NCBI RefSeq assembly: GCF_027744825.2 | Contig: NC_071334.1 | Span: 57,724,937-57,788,936, forward strand | DNA length: 64,000 nt | Origin: Synchiropus splendidus | Lineage: Eukaryota; Chordata; Actinopteri; Syngnathiformes; Callionymidae | Direction of reading: 5' to 3' | Shown: in pieces, positions 13,501-24,860 of the stretch | How the letters are laid out: each line of letters starts with the position of its first letter | How positions within the stretch are numbered: position 1 is the first letter of the stretch | Program-made: the position numbers and the translations under genes | Notes under the pieces: model-generated | The model's database searches: none | Told to the model about the DNA's origin: nothing | What the model saw: the letters and a program-made list of their open reading frames with translations, nothing else

Positions 13501-16500
13501 TCAGAACAGCTCTGTTTCCCGCTCACCTCCCATCATGGCGTCACTGACCCTCCTGCTAATGTTCCTCTGGCTGCCGTCGATCTCTTGCTCCTGTTAATAC
13601 GAGCCTGGTGTCGTCGGAGCAGGTGGAAACATGGCATGTGATTAACGTCATAATCGGTGTCGGAGAGTACGACTCCTCCTAATCACTATGGGCAGACTTT
13701 GCCGCGGGACACGTGCGCCTGACCACACAAACACGCAGGTGCGTCGCCGCGGTTATTATCCTGCCGCAGTAAAATCACCGCCTCAATTAAGCAAAGGCAT
13801 CAGTTAAAGAGTGACTTTGTAACATGGTTAACATGTGACATATTGCTCGGTGAGGCGAACAGGTGCACAGGTACAACACACACTGTAGGACTTATTCACA
13901 CACACACACACACACGGACCAAAAAGGGCCTATTTAATATCATTTACATAATGAGAGAGCAGCCGCAGTAATAGCTTTGCCTTTCTCTTATTATCATAAT
14001 TTCACCCTGGGCGGCAGAAGTAGAGGAGCATCCCGTCCTTCCTACCTTGAGAGAACTCATGCACAATGTCAAGGCCAAGTCCCTGTCTCCTTCCTGGTGG
14101 TCAGACAAATACACAACTACTGTTTTAGCACTCGGTTTGATTCACAGAATTATCATCACGTATGGCACAGTAGTGGATGATCATTTCACTTGGAGTGTGC
14201 GGTTTGGAACAAGTGATCCAGCACTGAATGGGGTGGTTCTGTTATTGTGAAGGTGGGGATCAGCTACTCCAAGTCTGACTCAGTCTGACCCTTATGTAAG
14301 TCGCAGGCCTTTTGTCTCTCGCTGGATGATGTTCCGCTGCCTGCCACTTCATCTGATGTGGATGGAGAAGGAAAAAAAAACGACCTTACGCCTCCACACT
14401 GGAGCACATTAATCCTACATGCTATTGACAAGACTGGCAGAGTGTGGCGCGCGTGATTTGTGAGGAACTTTTTCACGTTACACAGAATATATGAAGCCAA
14501 GCTTAGAGATCATGGTGGTTTGCAACTCATCGAATTTGCCATTCTGCTCAAGTTAATAAACAACAGGCTGAAACACAATTCTATCCTTTGTGTACTTTTA
14601 TTTAGTATTTATTATATGCTAATGATTTTGCAAAGCATCAAACAAACTCTTGACCTATGACCTACCGAACAAAAGAGACAGAAGGTCCCAGTCTCATTTT
14701 ACTTCTGGTGGATCAGCTGAGTTTGAGAGTCCTGTTCAAACGACCCGACTCCAAGACAACGGCATTTTAGTTCCTGATATCATGCATCACCGTAAAATGC
14801 GATGCCATGTTCCAAGTAACATCCTATTTTCCAAGGACAACACATTTGAATCCGCCCCTGAATGAATCATCTTAATGGACATAATCAAACCTTCCAGCTG
14901 CCACACCATGTAATCGAACACCGCAAAACCACAGATACCACAATGTGAAACACAGGTACGTTTTTATAATCAATGTCTCTACAGGCCTGCAGGGAAAGGT
15001 GGGCTCATGTTCTAGTGAAATGTAGAGAGAGTCAAAGACACATCAGACTCCCTCGTCTGCAGAAATGAATTGATTTTGTTCACGAATATAAGATAAAAAG
15101 ACTGTGTTTCACCCATAAAACAGGGATCGAATGGTGGAAAAGAAAGGGAAGCCATCAGGATGGGACACGTTTGAGGATTTTTTTTTTCCTTCTCCCGTCC
15201 TTTCCCCCACTGCTCCTCCTTTCTCTTTATTGATGAAGGAGACGTGCATTTTGCTAAAACACTGGCTGATGAATCATTGATGTTACTGTGGAGGTTTCAG
15301 TGGCGCGGGGGCAGCCGGATGTAAATAAGTGAGGCCGAGCTATGGGGTATAGCTCAGTGATATTTAGCCGTCCCTCTGAAACATTGATGAGATGCGCGCG
15401 TGTGAGTGAGAGTGTATATCAGTAAGGGCTATTTAAGAAGGACAGATATGACAGTTGTTTACAACTCAGACACTAAGAGAGGACAACGGAGATGAGAAGA
15501 GACACACGAGGGACGGATGTTGGAGCTATCGCCATGAAGAGACACGCAGTGGAACCAGTCCAAAGGAAGAAATAGATTCACTCGGGCAACGTCCATGTCC
15601 GTCGTGTAAAAGTGTTATCTTGGCATGTTAATGTGACTGATAGAGAAGTGAAGTTAGTGAAAGAAGTCAACAAGAGCACTCTAAAACTATGACAAATTTT
15701 CTGAATTTATCATGGAAATCCAGTGAGAAACAGCCTGACTTGTGAATGTTGGAGTAAGAAATGTGAAGGTTAGCACTTCCATTCAGCCACCTTCGTGTAC
15801 TTGCTTTTATCTGTGAAGCACGGACGTACAGCACATCCACTTTCCTGTTTCATTAAATTGCATTCGTTCGATATGGACAACAGCTACAACATTGACTCGG
15901 CTGTCAGATCGACTCATGGCACCACTAGTAGATGAGGTATCATGATACTGTTTTTGAGATGCCTGTAGATGGTGCTAATGGTTTAGAAATGACGACAAAC
16001 ATGATGCAGAGACTGTTTCATGAAGCCTCATCAACCCTTCAATATTGTTTCATGACGCCTTATCGACCCAGCACTACTCCCATTGGTCCAGTGGTCCAGA
16101 CCAATTTGGCAGGGGTGAAAACTGCTTCATAGATGCATATTTTCCCTGGTAAATGAATAAAAATGTATCTGTGAATAAAGTGCCTATTGTGAAGTCTATG
16201 ATTTCTTGCACAATATCAAAGAAAAACAGCTCCGTACGTATCAGCTAATCACAACGCGTTGTTCCGCAGACTGTGGAGAAGAACGGACATAAACTTTGCA
16301 AACGATTCGATGACAAACATCGTGTTTTGTGGAAATAAATGCTACGCATGTGGTAGAAAGCACCTTTAAATCCTTTATTTCAATTTCCTCTGGCTCATTA
16401 AAACATTTTTTTTTAAAGTATATCATATATGCCAGACGTGACGTCATCACTCGACAGGTAGGACACATTTGGTAAGCGGACACATTTGGTACCTACACCG

Positions 16501-17471
16501 TGAACTTGGTTCATCCCAAACGACGATGGAGAACCTTGAAATAGAGAACAGCACAACGGAGTAGAAGGCAACAGAAAACAACCATGATAATCTGTGCGTT
16601 TTTGATAATTGTATTGTTTTTTTCTTTTTTTTTTTTAACCAGATGAACCCTGCTTCTTGCAGAACTAAAGTTTATATTTTTGTGATTTGAGATTTCCGTT
16701 TTTATTTCCATCAATTCAACAAATGTCGTCCTGTGCTTCCATGGAGTGATCGGCCCTCCACACTCATATAAAGATTTTAGGTCAGAAATACTGAGCATAA
16801 CACAGTCGATTGTTGGCTCAGACGGCAAATGTCGGGACAAATTCACACCCCAGACCTAAGGGTTTCCTTACAGGATAATCTTATGAAAGTTAAAACAATC
16901 CAGCTTTTACCGTCCTTTGTTTGAAAGGAGGAAAATTGGGACAAAAACAGCCCAATTATTGTTTTGTGTGTGACCCTCTTTAGTGATGCTATTTTGAAGC
17001 ATATTTCTATGATCTAGCTCTAGCGTACTAAATCTGTTTGTATCATATTCACTCTGTTTGCTTGACACTCTGGACTCTCACTGTCAGTGAGCTTTGAATA
17101 TTAGGGTAATAAATACACCCTTGTACACAGAGTCACTTTAAAGATGCCTTATCTTGACGTGTAACTGCGAAGTCTGCCCTGCACAGTGATGACCGATCAT
17201 TCCCGATCACTGTCCCACACCTCCAGCTAAAGCACTTCTGTGCGGCTCCCTCCTCCCCGCACGGAACATTTAGTCCACTCATACATCAGTGCGGTCAGCG
17301 CTGCTACATTATGCATCAGCTGGGGTCAGTCTGCACTGAACTGTGCTGGTCTGGACACTAACCACACATTGTAAAGACATTATCTCTTTGTCCCGCAGAA
17401 AACATCTCCAGCCTAAATGTGAGTGATGTAACAAGACATTAATGTGATACTAAATACGGTTTGTCCAGTGT

Positions 17472-17527
<56 letters not shown>

Positions 17528-19000
17528 ACACAGGTGTAAATATGACTGAGCTCCAGTGCCTGTGAGTTCAGTACAAATTCCCGCCATCATTTCCACCCAC
17601 ACTGTGATTTTTATTTATTTATTTTTGTTTTAACGCAATATTATTGCCTCTCATGAACATTCTCTGCATCATTTGTGTTGTGGAATATCCAAAGTGCAAC
17701 GAGCTTATAGGACAGCAGGTGGCGGTCGCAGTACAGAGCTCCTATATGAAACGCAGGAATCACAAAAAGGAAAAAATATGAATATGCTTCTACAATAAGC
17801 TCATTTGGATTTCTGTTCTTTTGTCAGTGGATTTTCTTTATGGTATTATTTCGCGGCTGTAGTGTAGAAACATCGACTTGATGTGAGAGCTGTAATTTGG
17901 ATGAGTGAGTGAGTGTGTCATCTGTTACTGCGTCTTTGTCAACAAAATCAATTCGGCGCAATGATCTGTGTTATCATCCGATGAGTAACTTTTCATTCAT
18001 GCACTTTTTAAGCTCTTAACCACACAATCCAACCCCATTATCGCTCGACCACACGAAACAGCAGCACCGGAGGGTTAAAAGAAACTGCCTCTCTGAAGCC
18101 CATTAACAATTCACCGCAGAGCTCAGCACTTTGGACCAGCATTTTACAGTTAACCACCATTTCTAACAAACATTACCAACGCACCGCAGTGCCTTGTGTA
18201 AGTATTCAGCTGACTGGCTGCGATGCCATCTCCAAGCTGTGTTTGTGGACGTGAAACGCGACACTTTAATGAAAGGATGAGAAAGTCTGGGGTGAAGGAG
18301 AGCGAGGGAATGATGACAGGGGATATTGAGCGACTAGAGAGGAGGGAAAAGACGCAGACTATGAAGACACAAGGGCATCAATAAGTCACATCAGACGCAG
18401 GCCAGACCGTGTTACAGTGAGTGACAGAAGAGACAGGAGGAAGGACGCGCCGGGGCAAGAGAGCTAAGAGCTCAAATAAGGAGTGAAAACACTTCTCTCT
18501 GCCAGGTGTAGGTCGCCTGCCATGTCTCTCAGAAAGCCTTGGTTTTGCCACAGATAGGTTTGTTCACAGTTCACAGGCCCTTGTTCTGTGCATTAGGTCA
18601 GTGAGAAACTAAGCATGCAGGAATGTTAAGGTCTATCAGTAGATTAAAATAATTAATTGCATTTAACCGCACTACATCCAGAGTTAACACGCGATTAATC
18701 ACACAACGCTTGTTTACTACAACAAACCTATAGAACCAAGAATGACCTCTGAGGAAGTGACTGCTCACAAACATGCTACAGGCCAAAGAACAATGACGGT
18801 CTCCACTGAGCCACGGAGACCAGTACCATTTCACACAGAGAGAAAAGATAGAATCCACCATAGTATAGCGTGAAATACAATGTGCGGTCGTACATCATCG
18901 ACGCTGCCTAACTTTGCAAACTGACTCCAGAGTGGAAACTTTCAGCAGCGATACCGGCTTCGCCACCATGTAAATAGTCAACATGAGAACCTGCGTATTC
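10511..19000. other. Long non-coding stretch
   Basis: No gene recognised. A minus-strand open frame at 11364-11630 (88 codons, starting MDNLSEEHEEIGWRLLRVNS) has a protein-like first half, but no homologue can be named and no exon context is seen. A (CA)n tract lies at 17475-17533. GC-richer patches at 13500-13760 and 15290-15420 may be regulatory. Confidence 0.4.
17475..17533. repeat. (CA)n microsatellite
   Basis: About 29 CA units with a single GA interruption. Confidence 0.95.
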
Positions 19001-19358
19001 CAACCCATCCTCACTCCCACGTCATGGACGTTGGGAAAGTGGACTTTTGCGTCTTATGCTGTTGCATGTTGACATATAGGTGTTTCAGTTTGTTCAGAGT
19101 GCTATAGCCCCTGACATGGCTCTCCTCCTTAGAGTCGCCATGACTGAAACGTGCCGTTTCAGGGAGAATGAAAGGGGCCCTGTCCGATGACTTACCTAAC
19201 CCCGGCGTCAGGATCTGCGGCAGGAGGTGGAACATGCTTCAGTTGAAAGCTTAACAGGTCAACATGCAACGCTGAGGGCAACATCGGGCGTCTGCAAGAC
19301 ATGAAAGTCCACTTTCCTAACGTCAGTTTTCTTACGCCATGGGAGTAAGGATGTGTTG
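19001..19358. mobile_element. Fold-back (long inverted repeat) element, about 358 bp
   Basis: The left end, caacccatcctcactccca followed by gttgggaaagtggactttt, is inverted at the right end (aaagtccactttcctaacgt and gggagtaaggatgtgttg). Arms are at least 60 bases with mismatches. It is non-coding. The short flank 'tattc' on both sides may be a target duplication, but the exact ends are uncertain. Confidence 0.7.
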
Positions 19359-20777
19359 CATATTCACATCCTTGGCAACCGAGGGGATAACTGATTTAAG
19401 ATCAACAGTAACAGCTACACTGTACACACTGCATGACTGTATAATTAAACTTGCATTCAAAAGACCGTCCCCCGTTTAGCACTGGTCACCTCAGTTTAGC
19501 TGCCTGTTCTGTCCACTTTCACACTGAGGGTCATTCAACATGCTCATGCTGAGAGGCAGATGGCTACACAAACATGTGTGTGTTAATTCTATTCCAAAAA
19601 TATCAGTGGCGAACACATTGTTCGTGATTTCAATTGTTATTTTGTAGTTTTCTTTTTTTTTTCTCAATAATGTACTCAAGTGTATGTAAAGATTGCTGTT
19701 CTATAAAGTGAAATCTTGTTCTGATATCATTGATTTATATTATATTAAATGTAATAAATAACATCAGATGTTTCGCCTTGTATTTCATTTCTTTCACATT
19801 CAACAAATGTATTTTCATTTCTCTCAAAAAAGTGAAACTTCAATATAATTGTTTTGACAACTCACGCAGCAATCTCCCACTGCTAAACATGTAAATGCAA
19901 ATAAACTATTCATTAAGCTAGTATTCTCAGCTAAGTTAATAAAACAAACATTTTCAGCACTTGTATATATGTTTTTTAACTCCCTTTTTGTTTCACTGAC
20001 AAGAATATGACAAGAATACTGATAATAAAATTAAAAACGGTGTGGCTACGTCATGGGCAGAAACTCTAAAAACCCAGAAGACATAGAGGTGATGAAAAAA
20101 AAACAAGTTAAAAGCGAGTCTGTGAAGAACTGCATGGGGGCAGCAGCAGTACATCTTGATCAGCAGATGACTGATCATATCAGCGCCGGCCATCTTTCAC
20201 CAGCCGCCGTCTGACGACACGACGTGACCCCCGTACGCACGCCGACATGCAGTCCTGCCCGCGCACACATCCATTTCCTGCAGAAGTAGCCCCAGGCAGG
20301 TGCATCAATAACACGTGGCCTGGCTATAGGCCTCCGCTCACACACACCCTCACACACTCATTCAGACAGTCGCCGGCCTGTGCACAATGATTCCTTACAT
20401 TACAGTGACAAATATGCCTGCAATCCTTTGTCATAATTTAGATACAGACCTTAGTGATACACCTTAGTCTTACAAGAAAGTGTTCTTGAAGCCGGAAGGC
20501 CTTTAAATTGGTTTGCTTTGGTCAATAAGATGTTTGCAGCTTAACCATTGTTAAGCTGCTGTGAATGTTATGAGGAAAGAAAGATTATCTTTCATCGAAT
20601 TGTCTTTTTCAAATACCGTTCCTTCTGCATCAACTCTCCTCTACGGTCCTTTGTGCACTAAGGGAGCTGTAGTTTTCACAGTTATCTTGAAACAATTATA
20701 GATGACGCTGGTCTATCTCTTTGCACACAGCTGCAGAATGTACAATAAATACATACATCTTCAGTGAACCAGCACTT
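19359..20777. other. Non-coding stretch
   Basis: AT-rich DNA with no recognisable element, followed by the SINE. Confidence 0.5.
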
Positions 20778-21031
20778 GGTCCTGTCCAGGGTTGCGGGGA
20801 AATGCTGGAGCTGATCCCAGCAGTCATTGGGAAGGAACACACCTTGGACAGGTCACTAGGCCATCTCAGGGCACACACACCATTCACACACACACCACAC
20901 CTAATTTTAGAGTGTCCTGTGGGAGGAAATCAGAGTACCACGCCAGTACACGCAAACTCCACCCAGAAAGGATCCAGAGCTGGATTCAAACCCTGAACCT
21001 TCTTGCTGAGAGACAACTGTGCCACTGAGAT
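20778..21031 (-). mobile_element. Fish SINE, minus orientation
   Basis: Read on the minus strand it starts gtggcacagttgtctctcag with a B-box-like ggttcagggtttgaatcc and continues into the conserved body (cctcccacag, gtgaatggtg). It ends near tgcgggga/ccaggg text typical of the 3' tail. It is a full-length-looking but diverged copy. Confidence 0.8.
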
Positions 21032-22044
21032 GTTTCAGAACTTGAAAAATGATAACAGTACACACTAAACACGTGAAGATAAGTGTAGGTGAGCGAAGCC
21101 CTGCACCTTGTGAGCGCCAGTGGTGATCACAGCATTGGTTGGGCAGCATTTCTTGAAGACAGATTGTCTTGTCGTTGGACGATCTGCTGAAGCCGTGGCG
21201 AGCAATCAAAGCTCCAGCGCTGTTTAGCTCCAGTGGTCCAGCGTCTCGGGACCGAGAGCCACAAGTCTAATGGGGCTGCACTTTAACACCTGAGTCCTCC
21301 ACACCGAGGCGGACGTCTTTTGATATGCACAATGTTCACTTGCTCTTTCATCTTCTGCTGAAATTCTGAGTGTTTCTGCCTCTTTTGTCCGGTTTCTTTT
21401 ATTCCCACCGGTCTGCATTAAACAAGCACCTGGCATCTAGTTACTGGGGGCCCATCCACTCGCCATCTCAAGACCACGCTCTATTCTTCACAGCATCCCC
21501 TTCCTATTCCCGCAGCCTGTTTAAACCTAAACATGATGAAGAGTCATTGTGATGCCCGCTGAGTTTCAAATGAAGACATAGAGCTGATGCGAGGCTGGGT
21601 TGCTGGTTTTCAAAGTGAAACACATCTTTTTATTGCATTGACCCTTTTGACTCAGTCAGGCTTTAAACATGCTGTACGTCATGTCCACACTCTTCCAGAA
21701 AGGGCTGCAGTGGGTGCATTTTTTTATTGGACACCCCTGCTTTGTGTGAACTAAACAAGGTGAAGAGGACATGAAAAAAGTGAGAAGCAGATGAGCAGAA
21801 TAACTCAAAACTTGAGGTCAGACAGCAAGTTAAACAAAGCCTGGCTGTCTGAAGAACATTGTGGAGTGCGTGGTTCAAAGCCAATCCAGACCGAACCAAT
21901 CGAGTCAGAATCTTGAATCCCTTAAGGTCAGGGTTCCTGTGGATCCTCAAAAACTCTTAAAGGGCATTAAGTTCATGAATCCCAAATCAAGGCCTCAAGG
22001 AGGCATTAAAAAGTCATAAATCAAAATGTCAAAATTCTTCAAAA
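21032..22044. other. Non-coding stretch
   Basis: No gene or element recognised. Confidence 0.5.
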
Positions 22045-22794
22045 TAGGGATACACTGAACATTCAGTGGCTGAATATTTTCGCTTTAAATCGACAAGGCA
22101 ATATGAGAGAATGTCTTCTGTATATTCAAAAATGTTGAAGGTGAAAAGAGCTCCACCAGACCCCTGATGAAGTTCTGCCCACCCACTCCCCCATTCTGGA
22201 ATCACAGAGAAAAATCTGGCAACACAATCCTCCACTTCAGCGGTAACAGCAGCGACTCTCCGGTTCACCATCCCACGAGCTGCTTAACACAAGTCGAAAT
22301 GATTTAGAATTTATGACTCATGCGTCACACATTTCCTCTTTATTTGATAATTGATTTCTTGTCCATAGTGTCAGGTATCGAATGTGTGATCCTAAGTTTA
22401 CAAACAGTGTTGAACTTCTCGGTTCAAATCTGTCTGCAAGAGTAAAAAGTGTAACACCAAACTATCTAGAGACTTCTGTATGCATTATCTGCCTATTATA
22501 TCATGGAAATTGTGTTGTTTTTTTTATTTTTTATTATTATTATTTTCATTAATGTCTAAAAAGCAAAATCTGAAATAGTTTTTAAAATGGCAAAAATATT
22601 CACAAACATTAACTTTGACTGTTTATGCAACACTTAAGAAAATAGTAAGTAAAAAAAAAAAAAAAAAGAAAATACACTTGGACTTTTCCATTTTCCACAA
22701 TGGATTTTCGATATTCAGTATTATTCGGTTTTCGGCCACGAATTAAACATTTTATTTGGCTTTGGCCACAAATTTGGAATTTGCTGCGTCCCTA
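22045..22794. mobile_element. Degraded non-autonomous hAT element
   Basis: Begins TAGGGATACACTGAAC and ends GCTGCGTCCCTA, imperfect inverted termini of hAT type. The interior repeats ttttcggccacgaatt / tttggccacaaattt, the 'tcggcc' text typical of fish hAT-N elements. The flanks cttcaaaa (22037-22044) and cttaaaca (22795-22802) match at 6 of 8 positions, consistent with an aged 8 bp target duplication. Confidence 0.75.
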
Positions 22795-23811
22795 CTTAAA
22801 CATTTGAACACATAAGTGAGTTTTTTAGTACGTTAATTTCAAATTTCAAAATACTATTGATGTTGTAAAAATAATTTATAGATTGACTCTTTGCGTCATC
22901 ACTATAGTGGAACAAACGTTGAATGAGGATTGGCTCTCCAACCAACCAAACCTGATATGATTTATGTTTTTTATTTTTATTTTTTTATTTATTCTTTTTT
23001 TATCTTAACGTCAACTTCAGATGGCATGAAAAAAGTCTTACAAAGTTTTGATTTTAACCGGATTTAAGGTACCCTGAAGGAGCATGTTTCTAGTTTTTTT
23101 CTTGTTATTTTTTTTCCAAAGCAAACAGCATAAGTATAATTGATTGAATTGAAAGATCATAAAAGTTTGAGTTATTTTATTTTGTCGCTGATATTTTCAT
23201 TTGTAATTGTTTCTTGTTTTTTACGTATTTTAAGGTTGTCTATTTTCCAAACTCCTAATAAAAAAAAGTGTGAGACTTAGTTGAAATCATACACAATAAT
23301 CCAAACAGCTATGATTCATCTATTTCAGTCATTTTGTTCACCAGTTTTTGTAAGATTATCAAGGCGTTCACTTTAATGAACTACATTACTGCAATAACCA
23401 ATTCCTGACTGAGCATTTTAAACACAAACTTTTATGGTGTGTACATGTTCTGAGTGTCTAAACATCCCTCATCCCACAGCACACTTCAGCATACTGCCGT
23501 GTCTCCCTGTTACACGGGAGGAACATGTGACAGTGAGCTTTGCTGCCAAACGTCCTGAGGAAGAAGCAGGAAGCTTATTCCACACCAGACAGTCAACGCA
23601 CATGTCAGTGTGAAGAGAAGCTCATGTTAAAACACGTTCATGCTCAGGTATGGAGCCACTGCCACCACCCGTTGGAATCATGAAAACAAGGGATGAAGTT
23701 TAACTAAAAGTCACAGTGAAAGAGGCGCAGTGGCGCGGTGTGTGCATGGATGTGTTTTAAAAATTAGCAGGCAGTTAAGCTGCTGTGTTAATTGCATTTA
23801 AGGTCCTGCCT
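22795..23811. other. AT-rich non-coding stretch
   Basis: Homopolymer T/A runs; no gene. Confidence 0.5.
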
Positions 23812-23841
23812 GGGGAGGGAGGGAGGGAGGGAGGGAGGGGT
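23812..23841. repeat. (GGGA)n tract
   Basis: Seven consecutive G-runs of three or four separated by single A residues, a sequence able to form a G-quadruplex on the plus strand. Confidence 0.85.
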
Positions 23842-23938
23842 GGGACGGCGGAGGCTGAGACTATCTTTCATCTCTTGTTCCCGAAATAGAGAATTCCCAT
23901 GTATTCCGAGGTATAAAATGGAGCGCGGAGGCCTGGGG

Positions 23939-23940
<2 letters not shown>

Positions 23941-24015
<75 letters not shown>
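23941..24015. repeat. (CA)37 microsatellite
   Basis: Perfect 75-base CA tract, the longest dinucleotide CA run of the window. Confidence 0.97.
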
Positions 24016-24020
<5 letters not shown>

Positions 24021-24449
24021 GCCCCTGGGAGGAAAGCGCTAACCTTAATTAGCCTAACACCGTGGTAAAATTGATTGAAATGCAGAACATCAATTATTAA
24101 GTTTAACTGTTTTCATAACCCCGTGCACACAGACACACACACCCCGCCATGTTACACAGGCGCGGAGGTGGCCAGAGTGCAGAGGGCAGAGCCTGATAAT
24201 AAGGGTTTTTTTGCAGTTTGCATAAAAGGTGTATTTTATCTTTTTTTTTTATATCGTTAATAACATTGAAAATTGATATTGATGACAGTGTAACAATGCA
24301 GAAGGCACCTTTTTTTTAACTCTTTAGAATGCAGAACACAACTATGCATAAACTAATTTCCTGCTTATTAACTGTTAATAGAACTGTCAGTGACCAAGTC
24401 AGGATATAGTCTGACTGCACTGGATGAAAAGGCTATTATGCTGCTAATA

Positions 24450-24611
24450 TACGGAGCCCTGGAAGTGGCATGCATGTGTTTATCTTTTTTATCCTGAGAT
24501 GACAGTTATCTCCTGATACATTTTATCTTGTGGTCATTTTTATCTTGAGATCATTTTTATCTCTGCATAAAAAAAAAGTAAAGTCAGGCATGTCACTTCC
24601 AGGGACACGTA
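24450..24611. mobile_element. 162 bp MITE-like fold-back element
   Basis: The left end TACGGAGCCCTGGAAGTG is matched in inverted form by the right end (reverse complement TACGTGTCCCTGGAAGTG). A 3-base direct repeat ATA flanks it (24447-24449, 24612-24614). The interior contains ttatctt/gagat repeats. It is non-coding. Confidence 0.75.
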
Positions 24612-24784
24612 ATACCAGTAGCTTAGACACATATGGTACTATTTTGAATAGAAGGCACTTGATCAAGGTGTTAAAAGCGCAGAGACTTGCAGACAGTGAC
24701 TGACAACGTTCACGGACAGTTACAAATCCATGGGAGACATAGTGGTTACAGGAGGATGTAAACCAAATGCTTTGCCAGAGATGC

Positions 24785-24860
24785 AGTTAGCTATAAAGTC
24801 AAGCATGTCACATCCAAAAAATAAACATGCATGCCACTTACAGTGCTCCATACTAATACA
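24785..24860. mobile_element. Fragment related to the 24450-24611 element
   Basis: The reverse complement reads tatggagcactgtaagtggc, then atgcatgtttat, then gtgacatgcttgactttat, i.e. both arms of the neighbouring MITE brought close together with the loop missing. Confidence 0.5.

Noticed and set aside
15346..15370. Sequence ggtatagctcagtgatatt resembling the 5' half of a tRNA
   Set aside because: An A-box-like match only; no anticodon arm, T-arm or acceptor pairing can be formed downstream.
23788..24052. Thr-His and Cys-Val repeat frames
   Set aside because: Translation of the (CA)37 microsatellite.
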